Notes: generated by a model from the letters alone, not told the origin. A stretch of 64,000 nt of DNA from Gammaproteobacteria bacterium (GCA_029862125.1 JAOTXY010000001.1:46114-110113); one strand, 5' to 3'; shown: positions 36,287 to 46,625, numbered from the stretch's first letter. Numbers and translations are program-made.

Positions 36287-38689
36287 ATGGCAAAAATCGG
36301 AAACATTTTTTTCAATCGAACGCTCAACCAGTTTCTCGAATGTAAAGACCTCGATAGTAAGAAAGGTTTGTCGTTATTAGAGAAAATTCAGGGGTCGGTC
36401 GGCGATAACCTGGACAAGGTGCTGGAGACGATTGCGCAGGTCGAAGATCCGCATCGCGAGGTGCTGAAAAATATCTGTCTCGAGTCGGTCGAGGGATTCT
36501 CGGAAGAATACTTTCTCAATGCACTGTCCAATGACCAGACTGTTATGCGTGCCGCTGCCAGCGACATCCTGGCGAATAAACCTGCGGTAGATTCCACTAA
36601 ACTGTTTCAGCGATTACACGACCCCAAGTCGTCCCCGGCCGAGGTCATCGAGGTGCTCGAGGCACAGAAAGATTCGTTAAAGCCGGAAGATATCATCAAC
36701 CACTCGTTAAAGCTGGAAACTGACGATGCAATCCAGCTGTTAAAACTGGTCGAAGGCAGCCGCCAGCCGGTAGATTTATCGAGCCTGAGTTTTCAGCTCG
36801 ACAAGATAGAAAGCCCGGTTTACAAAATAAACCTGTTGAACTATTTCGGTAGTATCAACGAACCCAAGATCCCGTTGATTGTTGTCCGCTTCCTGGATGA
36901 CTCCAATAAGGTTGTTGTGCTTGAAGCGCTCAAGACCCTGGACCGAATGAAAATCGATTTCGATGCGTCGGCGTTGCTGCCTTATGCCGAATCGATGTCG
37001 GGTGTCGAGCAGGAACTCGTGCTCAAGATTATCGCCAAGCAGGCCGATGCCAGCCTGGTACCTCACCTGTCGGCCTACCTGACGTTGAAGTCGGATGAGT
37101 TGAACGATTTCTTCGCAGGCATTGTTGTCGCCAACGCCGATAAGGAAAACTTTGAAAAATTACTTAAACGCCTCAGTATCGAGGACGACTGGACCCAGCA
37201 GCAGTCGGTCGCCCGTATACAAAAATTCTCCGATGAGCACCTGTCCGAAGTGGCGCGAGAACTGACCAGCCACGAACAGGAGTTCATACGTAATACCGCG
37301 CAGACACTGGTGATGAACCTGATCGGCGATGAGGATCTCGGAAAAATAGAGGAATATGCACTCAGCGAGAATTGGCAGGTGCGCGAACGCGCGATTCAGT
37401 CGCTGGCCAAATCTTCGAACCGCGCGGCAATCGTCGTTCTCAAGAAGATGGTCGATGCTTATCCCGATGATTTCGTTTTGGCGTTGCGCGCGGTCAAGCA
37501 GCTTGGTTTTGGCAAGGGTCTGGAAATCGCTTTCGAGGGGCTCAAGAATTCACAGCCCAACGTGCAGCGTGCTTCGCTCGAGACGATCGAGGCAATTACC
37601 AGCGAAAAGCACGCCGCCAAGGTGCGCGACAATATAATGTGGAACCTGCCGGTGTTGACTACCGAAATGCGGGAATTTGCCAAGATGCTGATGTCGGAAA
37701 TCACCCGGGATTACGGTCTGCCTGAAATCCAGATCGACGAAAACACGACTACCAGCACCGGCGTGGTAGATGTCCCGCTGTTTGGTGGCAGTATCGGATC
37801 CACGGTCAGGCCGGACGAGCGGCTCTCACCCCTGGACCAGCTTGCGCCGGGGTCGGTGTGGATGGATCGTTACCACATCAAGAAAGAGATCGGACGGGGT
37901 GCGATGGGACGCGTCATGCTGGCCGAAGACGACATGGTCGACGAGTCATTGATACTGAAATTCATGCTGCCCGAGTTGACGGTTGACCAGCAGTCGACCG
38001 AGCGCTTCAAACGCGAGGTTAAATACGCGCGCAAGATAAGCCATCGTAACGTGATTCGCGTTCACGATATTTTGCTGAAAGACAAGCTCTGTGCGATTTC
38101 GATGGAGTACTTCAAAAGCCGCGGACTCGAAGCGGTGCTGGACGAAGTGAAGTGTTTCGAGACTCTCGACGGGCTCAAGATTCTATACCAGATAGCGAGC
38201 GGCATGGCGGCCGCACATGAACAGGAAGTTATCCACCGGGATCTGAAACCGAGTAACATCCTGATCGACGATAAATGGCATGTGAAGATCGTGGATTTCG
38301 GTATCGCCTCGGCCGGCACGGCCTCGGAAGCCACGCTGACCCAGACCGGTTCCATTATCGGCAGCCCGGCTTACCTCTCGCCCGAGCGTGCCGATGGCAA
38401 AGACGCGGATGAACGCAGCGATATCTATTCACTGGGAATTATTTCCTACTACATGTTTAGCGGCCAGTTACCTTACAGCGGTAAACCGATGGAAGTTCTG
38501 GCGAAGCATCGCGACGGTAACGCGCCCCCTATCATGAAGGTCAACGATGACGCCGCGCCGGAAGTTTCACGGCTGATTGTAAGAATGATGGCGATAGATC
38601 CTTCAGCCCGACCGCAATCGATGAAAGCCGTGCGTGACGAAGTCAAGAACCTGGTCGTCGAATTCGAACTACCCGAAGAAATAGGTTAG
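36287..38689 (+). CDS. Ser/Thr protein kinase with long N-terminal HEAT-like repeat region
   Basis: This 800-residue protein has a helical repeat region at about 10-495 (HEAT-like units such as NEPKIPLIVVRFLDDSNKVVVLEALKTL and QVRERAIQSLAKSSNRAAIVVLKKMVD). A linker and a Hanks-type kinase domain at about 528-795 follow. The kinase has the glycine loop EIGRGAMGRVML, the Lys in LILKFM, HRDLKPSN, the DFG in IVDFGIAS and the SPAYLSPE activation segment. All catalytic residues are present, so it should be active. No membrane segment is seen. The usual order in bacteria is kinase first and sensor second, so an N-terminal scaffold of nearly 500 residues is uncommon. It stands alone, convergent with pta. 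Confidence 0.9.
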   Translation: MAKIGNIFFNRTLNQFLECKDLDSKKGLSLLEKIQGSVGDNLDKVLETIAQVEDPHREVLKNICLESVEGFSEEYFLNALSNDQTVMRAAASDILANKPAVDSTKLFQRLHDPKSSPAEVIEVLEAQKDSLKPEDIINHSLKLETDDAIQLLKLVEGSRQPVDLSSLSFQLDKIESPVYKINLLNYFGSINEPKIPLIVVRFLDDSNKVVVLEALKTLDRMKIDFDASALLPYAESMSGVEQELVLKIIAKQADASLVPHLSAYLTLKSDELNDFFAGIVVANADKENFEKLLKRLSIEDDWTQQQSVARIQKFSDEHLSEVARELTSHEQEFIRNTAQTLVMNLIGDEDLGKIEEYALSENWQVRERAIQSLAKSSNRAAIVVLKKMVDAYPDDFVLALRAVKQLGFGKGLEIAFEGLKNSQPNVQRASLETIEAITSEKHAAKVRDNIMWNLPVLTTEMREFAKMLMSEITRDYGLPEIQIDENTTTSTGVVDVPLFGGSIGSTVRPDERLSPLDQLAPGSVWMDRYHIKKEIGRGAMGRVMLAEDDMVDESLILKFMLPELTVDQQSTERFKREVKYARKISHRNVIRVHDILLKDKLCAISMEYFKSRGLEAVLDEVKCFETLDGLKILYQIASGMAAAHEQEVIHRDLKPSNILIDDKWHVKIVDFGIASAGTASEATLTQTGSIIGSPAYLSPERADGKDADERSDIYSLGIISYYMFSGQLPYSGKPMEVLAKHRDGNAPPIMKVNDDAAPEVSRLIVRMMAIDPSARPQSMKAVRDEVKNLVVEFELPEEIG

Positions 38690-38704
38690 ATTCGTAAGCT
38701 GCTG

Positions 38705-39700
38705 TCATCCCCGTGACTGTACCGAGGTCAGTGCGATCAGGTAGTAGACATCTTCGGTACTGCAGCCACGCGACAAATCATTTGCAGGACGGCTGAGTCC
38801 CTGCAGAATCGGGCCGATCGCAACGGCTCCACCAAGGCGCTGGGTTAATTTGTAGCCGATATTGCCGGCATTCAGATCGGGAAAGATCAACACGTTAGCG
38901 CGTCCATCGATGTGTGAACTGGCAATCTTCTGCGCCGCAATCGCAGGCACAATCGCCGCATCCAGTTGAACCTCGCCTTCGACCGAGACGTCCGGCATCT
39001 GCTTGCGCGCCAGTTTTGTTGCCTCGCGAACTTTTTCTACCAGGGGATGATTGGCACTGCCGTCGGTAGAAAAAGACAGCATTGCAACCCGCGGTTCATC
39101 ATCGATCAACTGCCGTGCCGATTGCGCGGCTGCCACTGCAATCTCGGCCAGTTGTTCCGCATCCGGATCGACGATCAAACCACAGTCGGCAAAGACCATC
39201 GCCTGTTTAGGCTTGTGATGTTCGGCTTCAAACAGCATCAGCATGAAACTTGAAACCGAGTTGAATCCCGGCATAACGCCGACGATTTGTAATGCCGACC
39301 GAACTCGATCACCGGTTGTATAAACCGCTCCCGCAATCGACCCATCGGCGTGATTGGCGCGCAGCATCAGGTCGGCAAAACACAGCGGATCCTGCGCCTG
39401 TTGCTCGGCCTGTTCCAATGTCATGCCCTTGTGCTTACGCAACTGCCACAATTCCTTACTATATCTTTGGTGGTATTGTGAAGCGCTTGGATCTTCGATT
39501 CTAATACCGGTTAAATTGAACCCTGACTCAGCAGCCTGGTTGCGGATCGTATTCTCGTTGCCGACGAGCACGCAGTTTGCTATTCCGTCATCGGTGGCTC
39601 GTTGGACAGCCTCGATAACGCGATTGTCCTCGCCTTCGGCGAGCACAATCGTTTGTCGGCTGGTTTGGGCCTTGTGGATTATAGAATCTAGAAATTGCAT
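38705..39700 (-). CDS. pta: Phosphate acetyltransferase (short form)
   Basis: This 331-residue enzyme interconverts acetyl phosphate and CoA with acetyl-CoA and phosphate. It is the short catalytic-domain form without the N-terminal regulatory DRTGG region of E. coli Pta. Segments include [91 protein letters not shown] and [17 protein letters not shown]. It probably uses acetyl phosphate made by Xsc, although it lies 14 kb from xsc and no ackA is next to it. The last codons and stop overlap a GTCATCCCCG repeat remnant. It is divergent from pntA. Confidence 0.95.
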   Translation of the reverse strand: MQFLDSIIHKAQTSRQTIVLAEGEDNRVIEAVQRATDDGIANCVLVGNENTIRNQAAESGFNLTGIRIEDPSASQYHQRYSKELWQLRKHKGMTLEQAEQQAQDPLCFADLMLRANHADGSIAGAVYTTGDRVRSALQIVGVMPGFNSVSSFMLMLFEAEHHKPKQAMVFADCGLIVDPDAEQLAEIAVAAAQSARQLIDDEPRVAMLSFSTDGSANHPLVEKVREATKLARKQMPDVSVEGEVQLDAAIVPAIAAQKIASSHIDGRANVLIFPDLNAGNIGYKLTQRLGGAVAIGPILQGLSRPANDLSRGCSTEDVYYLIALTSVQSRG

Positions 39701-39893
39701 GATCTAAATCGAAAAATTCCATGGTCAGGTATGAATAAGTGCAGCAGAATGATGCACGTATAAGTAAAGGGTGTCCACGAGAACCGCGCGCCGGGTGTTT
39801 TATATACAATATACCGGATCTTGATTATAGTCCGATCCGCGTAATCTCGAATTCACCAAAAATTAATTTTCACAACCCGGGGGCATCAAGATC

Positions 39894-41489
39894 ATGATGA
39901 TCGCAATACCTGCAGAAATTCATCGCGGTGAGAAACGTGTTGCAACGTCGCCCGAGGTGGTTCGCAAGCTGATCGCAGCCGGATTCGAAGTCACGCTCGA
40001 ATCGGGTGCGGGCACGGGCGCCAATTTCAGCGACGACATATTCCGTGGAATGGGCGCTGCCATCGCAACAGACGCCGAGTCCGCCTGGGCTGCTGGTGAT
40101 TTGATCCTGAAAGTGCGTCCACCTGAATTTAATGATGAACTCGGTCGACACGAAATCGATTTAATGTCCACGGGTGCACGCCTGATCAGTTTTATCTGGC
40201 CCGCCCAACACGAAGACTTGTTGTCACAACTTGCCGCAAAACAGGCGACTGCCCTGGCAATGGACAGCATTCCGCGCCTCTCGCGCGCACAAAAACTAGA
40301 TGCCTTGAGTTCGATGGCGAATATTGCCGGATATCGAGCGGTAATTGAGGCAGCGCATCACTTCGGTCGTTTCTTTTCCGGCCAGATCACCGCCGCCGGT
40401 AAAGTGGATCCAGCTAAGGTTATGGTAATCGGTGCAGGTGTCGCGGGCCTTGCAGCCATCGGTGCGGCCAAGTCGCTGGGTGCGATCGTGCGCGCCTTCG
40501 ATACCCGTCCCGAAGTCAAGGATCAAATTGAGAGTATGGATGCCGAGTTTCTCGAACTCGAATTTGAAGAAGAGGGCTCGGGCGAGGGTGGCTACGCCAA
40601 GGTAATGAGCAAGGAGTTCATCGAAGCCGAGATGGCGCTGTTTGCCGAGCAGGCACGTGAAGTCGACGTCATCATCACCACCGCGTTGATTCCTGGCAAA
40701 CCGGCGCCCAAGCTGATTACCAATGCGATGGTGTTGAGCATGAGGGACGGTAGCGTTATCGTCGACCTCGCCGCCGAGCAGGGCGGTAACTGTGAAGAAA
40801 CCGTACCCGGCAAGGTAGTAACCAGGTACGGCGTACATATCGTCGGTTATACCGATCTGCCGAGCAGGCTGGCCAGTCAGTCAAGCCAGCTCTACGCGAC
40901 CAATATCTACAACCTGATCATGGACATGTGCCCCGAGAAGGACGGTAATATTATGGTCGATATGGATGACGACGTTATCCGTGGCGCGACCGTGGTGAAC
41001 CAGGGCGAAATCACCTGGCCGCCTCCAGCAATCGAGGTAAGTGCGGAACGCAAGCCCAGCTTTGGTGGCCAGGCAATCAAGCACGAAGGCAAGGGTAGCA
41101 GTGACAAGACACACGATGCCGCCATCGGAGCATCCGGGATTTCCCGATTCGCGAAGAGCGTCTGGTTGCCGATGATCCTGGGTGGATTGGCATTGTTCGG
41201 TCTTGGACAGGTGGCACCACCATCCTTCATGGCACATTTCACCGTGTTTGTATTGTCCTGTTTTATTGGCTACATGGTGATCTGGAATGTCAGCGCGACC
41301 CTGCACACACCGTTAATGAGCGTTACCAACGCGATTAGCAGCATCATCATACTGGGAGCGCTGACGCAAATATCGAGCACCAGTAACCTGATTTATATTC
41401 TTGCAGGGATTGCAGCCTTCATTACCTGCATCAATATCGTGGGTGGATTTTCCGTGACGCAACGCATGTTGCAGATGTTCAAGGGGTAA
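39894..41489 (+). CDS. pntA: NAD(P) transhydrogenase subunit alpha
   Basis: This 531-residue protein contains domain I (NAD-binding, about 1-390, with [21 protein letters not shown] and [15 protein letters not shown]). Four C-terminal membrane helices (about 420-528) make up the domain IIa part. This is the E. coli-type fused arrangement. With PntB it uses the proton gradient to reduce NADP with NADH. Two adjacent ATG codons (39894 and 39897) are possible starts. pntB follows after 6 bp. The 193-base gap to pta holds both divergent promoters. Confidence 0.95.
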   Translation: MMIAIPAEIHRGEKRVATSPEVVRKLIAAGFEVTLESGAGTGANFSDDIFRGMGAAIATDAESAWAAGDLILKVRPPEFNDELGRHEIDLMSTGARLISFIWPAQHEDLLSQLAAKQATALAMDSIPRLSRAQKLDALSSMANIAGYRAVIEAAHHFGRFFSGQITAAGKVDPAKVMVIGAGVAGLAAIGAAKSLGAIVRAFDTRPEVKDQIESMDAEFLELEFEEEGSGEGGYAKVMSKEFIEAEMALFAEQAREVDVIITTALIPGKPAPKLITNAMVLSMRDGSVIVDLAAEQGGNCEETVPGKVVTRYGVHIVGYTDLPSRLASQSSQLYATNIYNLIMDMCPEKDGNIMVDMDDDVIRGATVVNQGEITWPPPAIEVSAERKPSFGGQAIKHEGKGSSDKTHDAAIGASGISRFAKSVWLPMILGGLALFGLGQVAPPSFMAHFTVFVLSCFIGYMVIWNVSATLHTPLMSVTNAISSIIILGALTQISSTSNLIYILAGIAAFITCINIVGGFSVTQRMLQMFKG

Positions 41490-41495
41490 GCGGCG

Positions 41496-42884
41496 ATGTC
41501 TCCCAGTCTGATTACCGTCGCTTACCTCGCCTCCGCGGTGTTGTTCATCCTTGCGCTCGGTGGCCTGAGTACCAACGATACCGCGCGTCGTGGCAACCTG
41601 TTCGGTATGATCGGCATGGCGATCGCGGTGCTGGTGACCATCATCGCCTTCGTCAGTCGCAATCTCGAAATACTGATCGTGATCATGTTGGCCGGTGGCG
41701 CGATCGGTTTTATCCTCTCGCGCCGGGTACAGATGACGCAAATGCCGGAGCTGGTGGCGATCCTGCACAGCCTGGTGGGTCTCGCCGCGGTGCTGATTGG
41801 ATTTGCTACCTTCATGGACTCCTCGATTGAATACATCGGGGTCGAGAAAACCATTCATGAAATCGAAATCTATATCGGTATCTGTATCGGCGCACTGACC
41901 TTTACCGGTTCGGTCGTTGCCTATGGCAAGCTCAGTGGCATGATCGGCGGCGCACCGTTGATGCTACCAGCTCGTCATTGGCTCAACCTGGTACTGTTCA
42001 TCGCCGTGGTGGTAATTGCCGTGCGTTTCGTCGGCGAACCCGACCATAACCAGGCCACGATGCTGTTACTGGCGATGACGGTGATCGCGCTGTTGTTTGG
42101 GATCCACATGGTTGCAGCGATTGGTGGCGCCGATATGCCGGTGGTGATTTCGATGCTGAACAGCTACTCGGGCTGGGCCGCTGCCGCTACCGGTTTCATG
42201 CTGTCTAACGATTTGTTGATCGTGACCGGGGCGCTGGTCGGCAGTAGCGGTGCAATCCTGAGTTACATCATGTGCCGCGCGATGAACCGGCATTTCATCA
42301 GCGTTATCGCCGGTGGCTTCGGCACCTCGGGCGGTTCTTCAGCCGGGCCCAGTATCGAGGGCGAAGTGCAGACCATCGATACCGCGGCGATGGCAGACCT
42401 GCTCAATGCTGCCAAGCAGGTCATGGTGGTTCCCGGTTACGGTATGGCAACCGCGCAGGCGCAGCACGCGATTGCCGATATCACCAAAACCCTGATCAGC
42501 AAAGGGATCAGCGTACGTTACGGTATCCATCCGGTAGCAGGGCGCATGCCAGGGCACATGAACGTGCTGCTGGCCGAGGCGAAGGTACCTTACGATATCG
42601 TGTTTGAGATGGATGAAATCAACGACGACTTTCCCGACGTCGATGTCTCGATCGTGGTCGGTGCCAACGATACGGTTAATCCGCTGGCGCAGGAAGACGT
42701 CGACAGCCCGATCGCCGGCATGCCGGTGCTCGAGGTCTGGAAAGGTCATACCACCGTGGTGCTTAAACGCGGCATGGCGGCCGGTTATGCAGGCGTCGAT
42801 AATCCGCTGTTCGTCAAGGAAAACACGCGCATGCTGTTTGGCGACGCGCGCGAAAGCCTGGAAGCACTCGCCCAGGCGATATAA
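41496..42884 (+). CDS. pntB: NAD(P) transhydrogenase subunit beta
   Basis: This 462-residue subunit has about nine membrane helices in the first 260 residues and a soluble NADP-binding domain III (about 280-460) with [39 protein letters not shown] and [19 protein letters not shown]. It forms the proton-translocating transhydrogenase with PntA, supplying NADPH. Length and motifs are complete. Confidence 0.96.
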   Translation: MSPSLITVAYLASAVLFILALGGLSTNDTARRGNLFGMIGMAIAVLVTIIAFVSRNLEILIVIMLAGGAIGFILSRRVQMTQMPELVAILHSLVGLAAVLIGFATFMDSSIEYIGVEKTIHEIEIYIGICIGALTFTGSVVAYGKLSGMIGGAPLMLPARHWLNLVLFIAVVVIAVRFVGEPDHNQATMLLLAMTVIALLFGIHMVAAIGGADMPVVISMLNSYSGWAAAATGFMLSNDLLIVTGALVGSSGAILSYIMCRAMNRHFISVIAGGFGTSGGSSAGPSIEGEVQTIDTAAMADLLNAAKQVMVVPGYGMATAQAQHAIADITKTLISKGISVRYGIHPVAGRMPGHMNVLLAEAKVPYDIVFEMDEINDDFPDVDVSIVVGANDTVNPLAQEDVDSPIAGMPVLEVWKGHTTVVLKRGMAAGYAGVDNPLFVKENTRMLFGDARESLEALAQAI

Positions 42885-42985
42885 AGCCATCCTGGGGTGA
42901 ACGCCGCAAAGTAGAAGTGTGCGCCAGTTCACATATTGACGAAATATCGCCTCTAAGCAGCTGAATTTAAAGCAATTTACCCTGT

Positions 42986-43013
42986 TTGGGTGATTCGTAA
43001 AACTGACTAGAAT
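42986..43013 (+). promoter_or_regulatory. Candidate sigma-70 promoter of the 43.0-43.2 kb unit
   Basis: TTGGGT (42986-42991) and TAGAAT (43008-43013) are 16 bp apart. They lie 31 bases before a short open frame and about 180 bases before a strong terminator, which defines a compact transcription unit downstream of pntB. Confidence 0.45.
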
Positions 43014-43043
43014 CCTAGTATTTCCTGTGACATCAGTTGAACG

Positions 43044-43151
43044 ATGTCTTGCGTTAACAAAGAAGACCTTGTTAATGCAGATGTTTCTCCGGTGCCGTTA
43101 CCGTTCGCGGTATGTTGTTCTTCTCAAGGCTATAAGGTTTCATCGGCATGA
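43044..43151 (+). CDS. Possible 35-residue small protein (uncertain)
   Basis: An open frame starting MSCVNKEDLVNADVSP and ending AVCCSSQGYKVSSA lies between a promoter-like pair and a terminator, alone on its transcript. It has three cysteines, an acidic N-terminal half and no hydrophobic segment. There is no good ribosome-binding site before the ATG, which argues for an RNA gene instead. I do not recognise the peptide. Confidence 0.25.
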   Translation: MSCVNKEDLVNADVSPVPLPFAVCCSSQGYKVSSA

Positions 43152-43193
43152 GTAGACGCACCAGGGTTCAGGAAGTTTCTGGGCTCGAAATTT

Positions 43194-43222
43194 AAGCAGC
43201 CCTTGGGGCTGCTTTTTTTTAT
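43194..43222 (+). terminator. Strong rho-independent terminator
   Basis: AGCAGCCC and GGGGCTGCT pair over a TT loop and are followed by a run of T. It ends the 43.0-43.2 kb unit, about 310 bases after pntB. Confidence 0.88.
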
Positions 43223-43273
43223 CCCGGGTTTAGTAAATCGAGATTCCCTGAGGATTTCGTCACCCCAGCTTTC

Positions 43274-43412
43274 CCGTCATCCCCGCGGTTCTACCCCGTC
43301 ATCCCCGCGCAAGCGGGGATCTTGCAATGGTGGCTGGTTAGAAGATCCCCGCTTACGCGGGGATGACGAGTAAAAATATCGGGATGACGACAAAAATATG
43401 GGGATGACAGTT
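43274..43412. repeat. Palindromic repeat cluster with intact GTAA-loop copy
   Basis: A half copy (43275) and full copies at 43298-43323 and 43344-43367 face each other across a linker of about 20 bases, then degenerate GGGATGAC units follow. The copy at 43344-43367 (minus-strand loop GTAA) is the uninterrupted form of the insert-bearing copies at 22.1, 22.6 and 32.0 kb. Confidence 0.9.
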
Positions 43413-43498
43413 AAAAAGCGGGATGGCGAGAATAGACTTGATCTGAATTGTGACTTTAACGATTGAAACTTGGTCGGTGAATGAGTAAGTTCTAGATC

Positions 43499-44149
43499 AT
43501 GCTGAATATGCAATTTGAGCAGGCGGTGGTGGTCGACACCAACGAAATGGAATGGGAAGCGAGCCCGATGGCAGGGGTGTGGCGTAAACCGTTAGCGCGC
43601 GAGGCCGCCGAGCATGGACATACCACCAGCGTGGTGCGCTACGACGCGGGTTCTCATTTCAGCGCACACCTGCACCCGGCGGGCGAAGAAATCTTCGTAC
43701 TCGAGGGCGTGTTTTCCGACGAGCATGGCGATTACCCCGCGGGGACCTATATCCGCAACCCGCCCGGTTCCAAACATTCGCCCCGCAGCGACCCCGGTTG
43801 CGTGCTGCTGGTCAAGCTCGACCAGTTCGATCCTGCGGATGACACCACGCTGCGCATCGATACCAACAGCACTGCCTGGATGCCGGGTGAATCAAAACTC
43901 GAAGTCATGCCGTTACACGATTTTGAAAATGAATCGGTGTTTCTGATCAAGTGGCCCGCCGATACGCGCTTACGCAGTCATCGACACTATGGTGGAGAAG
44001 AGACTTTCGTGCTCTCGGGTGCCTTGCTCGACGAGTATGGTCACTATCCTGCCGGCACCTGGTTGCGCAACCCGCACGACAGCGAGCATTGTCCCTACGT
44101 CGAGGAAGATACGATAATTTGGATCAAGACCGGTCATCTGCTTCCTTAA
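43499..44149 (+). CDS. Tandem-cupin protein (ChrR-like cupins)
   Basis: This 216-residue protein consists of two similar cupin domains (about 20-110 and 125-215). Each has a metal-binding pattern, SAHLHPAGEEIFVLEGVFSDEHGDYPAGTYIRNPPGSKHSP and RSHRHYGGEETFVLSGALLDEYGHYPAGTWLRNPHDSEHCP. The similarity of the two halves shows internal duplication. The pattern resembles the C-terminal cupin of anti-sigma factor ChrR, but the zinc anti-sigma domain is missing. It may be a metal-dependent sensor or enzyme. The start may be ATG 43499 or 43508. Confidence 0.85.
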   Translation: MLNMQFEQAVVVDTNEMEWEASPMAGVWRKPLAREAAEHGHTTSVVRYDAGSHFSAHLHPAGEEIFVLEGVFSDEHGDYPAGTYIRNPPGSKHSPRSDPGCVLLVKLDQFDPADDTTLRIDTNSTAWMPGESKLEVMPLHDFENESVFLIKWPADTRLRSHRHYGGEETFVLSGALLDEYGHYPAGTWLRNPHDSEHCPYVEEDTIIWIKTGHLLP

Positions 44150-44248
44150 TCCCGGTCGAATCAGTTAAACTTTTCACCCCCTAAGGGACTCTAAATCGCG
44201 CATACTGCGTGCTGATCAATAATATGGTTCAGGTTGAGAGGTTTTGAC

Positions 44249-45214
44249 TTGTCACAACAGGAAATTATCAATTTAAGACAGGCCGTGAGTGCCAAGATCG
44301 TCGGCCAGCAGGGGCTCATCGAGCGCCTGCTGATCGCTATCCTGGCCGATGGTCATTTACTGGTTGAAGGTGCGCCCGGACTCGCCAAGACGCGTGCGAT
44401 CAAGGTTCTCGGGGAAGGTATTGAAGGGGATTTTCATCGCGTTCAGTTTACCCCTGACCTGCTGCCGGCCGACCTGACCGGCACCGAGATTTACCGACCG
44501 CAGGATGGCAGCTTCATGTTTCAGCGTGGCCCGCTGTTTCATAACCTGATTCTCGCCGACGAAATCAATCGCGCGCCGGCCAAGGTGCAGTCGGCGTTGC
44601 TTGAAGCCATGGCTGAACGCCAGATCACGGTCGGCACCGAAACCTATGCGTTACCCAGGATTTTTCTCGTCATGGCGACGCAAAACCCGCTCGAGCAGGA
44701 AGGCACCTACCCGTTGCCGGAAGCACAGCTCGACCGGTTCCTGATGCATGTCCGGGTTGGCTACCCCTCCGGTGAAGACGAAAAGGCGATACTTGCGCTG
44801 ACGCGTAATGAAGCGCGTTCAGAAGCGAGCGCCGAACCACCGCCTGCCGCGGTGATCAGCCAGCAAAGCCTGCTCGAGGCGCGCGATGCCGTGCTCGATA
44901 TCCATCTCGACAGCAGTCTCGAGGATTACATTATTGAAATCGTGCTCGCGACCCGCAGCGCGGAGCGCTACGGCGATGAACTCGCCGGCTGGATTCAGCA
45001 TGGTGCCAGCCCGCGTGCGACCATGGCACTGGATCGTTGCGCGCGTGCCTATGCCTGGCTCAATAACCGGGATTACGTTGTGCCCGAGGATATCCAGCTG
45101 ATCGCGCCCGATGTGCTGCGTCACCGTATCATTTTAAGTTTCGAAGCCGAGGCCGAGGGCAAAACTGCCGACAGCTGTATCGATGCAGTGCTGGCCCGGG
45201 TCGCCGTGCCCTGA
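44249..45214 (+). CDS. MoxR-family AAA+ ATPase
   Basis: This ATPase of about 321 residues has Walker A VEGAPGLAKTRAIK, Walker B LILADEINRAP, sensor 1 VMATQNPLEQEGTYPLPEAQLDRF and the C-terminal lid (ASPRATMALDRCARAYAWL). MoxR proteins act as chaperones for VWA-domain partners, and the next five genes encode that partner set. The start is probably TTG 44249 with GAGAGG seven bases before it; TTG 44234 gives a five-residue extension. Confidence 0.92.
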   Translation: MSQQEIINLRQAVSAKIVGQQGLIERLLIAILADGHLLVEGAPGLAKTRAIKVLGEGIEGDFHRVQFTPDLLPADLTGTEIYRPQDGSFMFQRGPLFHNLILADEINRAPAKVQSALLEAMAERQITVGTETYALPRIFLVMATQNPLEQEGTYPLPEAQLDRFLMHVRVGYPSGEDEKAILALTRNEARSEASAEPPPAAVISQQSLLEARDAVLDIHLDSSLEDYIIEIVLATRSAERYGDELAGWIQHGASPRATMALDRCARAYAWLNNRDYVVPEDIQLIAPDVLRHRIILSFEAEAEGKTADSCIDAVLARVAVP

Positions 45215-45222
45215 GAGATACC

Positions 45223-46146
45223 GTGGAAACAGGGGATGACATAGTCCGGGTAAAACTGTCGACGCTGATCGGCTTGAATCGGGATGCGCGCAGCCTGCCA
45301 TTGATTTCGAACTCGGTTAAAGCGCAAATGGTGGGTGGTCACCTGTCAGCGTTTCGCGGGCGGGGCATGGAATACCACGAGTCACGTCCCTATCAACCCG
45401 GAGACGATATCCGTGCGATCGACTGGCGCGTCACCGCACGCAGTGGCCTTACCCACACCAAGATTTATCGCGAAGAGCGTGAGCGCCCGGTATTACTGTG
45501 GCTCGATTTATCACGTTCGATGTTTTTCGGCACCCGTAACTGTTTCAAATCGGTACTGGCTTCGAAGCTCGCCGGGCTGCTGGCCTGGAGCAGTGTGCAA
45601 CATGGCGACCGACTGGGTTACCTGGTGTTTTCCGAGCAACAACATATCGAGTTTCGCCCCACCCGCGGCAAACGCAGCGCGCTGCAATTTATCCAGCAAC
45701 TGGTCGCACATCGTGCCTGGGATATGACCGACGACAGCGAACGCGAACATAAAGCCGGGCCCAAGGCGCTGGTGCGCCTGCGCCAGGTAACCCGCCCCGG
45801 TAGCCTCGTTATCCTGTTCAGTGACTTCCGCTTCCTCGACGACGATTGCCGTGGTCAGCTGGTCGAACTATCACGCCATAACGACGTGGTCATGATACAT
45901 ACCTATGACCCCATCGAGCGTGTATTGCCGCCGCCGGGCTACTACCGCGTCACCGATGGCAGTCGCAGTGTCGATATCGATACCGCGAGCAACAAGGTAC
46001 GCGAGCGCTACCGCGAACGCTATGATCATCACCAGCAAGCACTCGAGCGTCTTTGTAACGAGCTGGGCTTGTACCTGATCAATATCGCGACCGATGACGA
46101 TATGTTGGCCGAGTTGAAAATCGGCCTGGGACTGCAGGGGCGATGA
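45223..46146 (+). CDS. DUF58 protein of the MoxR-Bat operon
   Basis: This 307-residue soluble protein has the DUF58 signature RGMEYHESRPYQPGDDIRAIDWRVTARSGLTHTKIYREERERPVLLWLDLSRSM, a VWA-like fold with a degenerate MIDAS. It is always found next to MoxR ATPases. GTG 45223 begins 8 bp after the moxR stop, and its 3' end overlaps the next gene by 4 bp. Confidence 0.9.
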   Translation: METGDDIVRVKLSTLIGLNRDARSLPLISNSVKAQMVGGHLSAFRGRGMEYHESRPYQPGDDIRAIDWRVTARSGLTHTKIYREERERPVLLWLDLSRSMFFGTRNCFKSVLASKLAGLLAWSSVQHGDRLGYLVFSEQQHIEFRPTRGKRSALQFIQQLVAHRAWDMTDDSEREHKAGPKALVRLRQVTRPGSLVILFSDFRFLDDDCRGQLVELSRHNDVVMIHTYDPIERVLPPPGYYRVTDGSRSVDIDTASNKVRERYRERYDHHQQALERLCNELGLYLINIATDDDMLAELKIGLGLQGR

Positions 46147-46625
46147 ACGAACTGGAGCTTAGGGATATTCATCTGCCGGATGCCGGTTTATGGTGGCCAC
46201 CCGCGCCGGGCTGGTGGGTCGCCGCCGCGCTGCTACTGGTATTGGTGTTGCTTACTCCCTGGTTGCTTCGGCGTTTAAGGTACAAACCGGTCAAGCGCCT
46301 GTCGCTGGGTGAACTCGAAACCATCCGCAACGGTTTCCGTTCGGGACAGGGTAAACATGAAGTGATCAGGGACACCGCTGCATTACTGCGCAGAACGCTG
46401 ATTGCCTACCGCGGGCGGGAAGGTTTTGCCGCTTCAACGGGTAACACCTGGACTGTTCAACTGCAGGAAATGGTAGCGGGCGAAAAATTCAGCCAGGCAC
46501 AGTTGCAATTGCTTGGCCACAATCGTTATCAACCTGATAGTGATTGTGATATCGACGAATTGTTGCAGGCCTGTGAGCGCTGGATGCGCGCCCTGCCCCG
46601 GAGCGTGGCCCATGTTTCAGGTTGA
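46143..46625 (+). CDS. DUF4381 membrane protein
   Basis: This 160-residue protein has one membrane helix at about 24-44 (WVAAALLLVLVLLTPWLLRRL) after an N-terminal LELRDIHLPDAGLWWPPAPGWW motif, and then a cytoplasmic helical domain. DUF4381 members occur between DUF58 and BatA genes in proteobacteria. It overlaps both neighbours (4 bp and 14 bp). Its function is not established. Confidence 0.85.
   Translation: MNELELRDIHLPDAGLWWPPAPGWWVAAALLLVLVLLTPWLLRRLRYKPVKRLSLGELETIRNGFRSGQGKHEVIRDTAALLRRTLIAYRGREGFAASTGNTWTVQLQEMVAGEKFSQAQLQLLGHNRYQPDSDCDIDELLQACERWMRALPRSVAHVSG

Larger units (their letters stand above)
43020..43222 (+). ncRNA. Candidate small RNA between pntB and the cupin gene
   Basis: A transcript of about 200 bases is predicted from the promoter at 42986-43013 to the terminator at 43194-43222. 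It holds successive hairpins: GACATC/GATGTC (43028-43048), TGCGTTAACAA/TTGTTAATGCA (about 43049-43079) and TACCG-TTCG-CGGTA, a stable UUCG tetraloop (about 43101-43114). An outer GCCG/CGGC pair also brackets the tetraloop hairpin. I tried to match it to 6S RNA, SRP RNA and tmRNA and could not. A 35-codon frame inside it (43044-43151) is an alternative reading. Confidence 0.5.

Noticed and set aside
38705..38720. Truncated pta end caused by a repeat
   Set aside because: The stop lies in a short GTCATCCCCG remnant, but the protein has normal length and all Pta motifs.
43020..43222. 6S RNA, SRP RNA or tmRNA assignment for the 43 kb unit
   Set aside because: The central-bubble layout of 6S, the SRP GGAA loop and the tmRNA acceptor ends are not visible.
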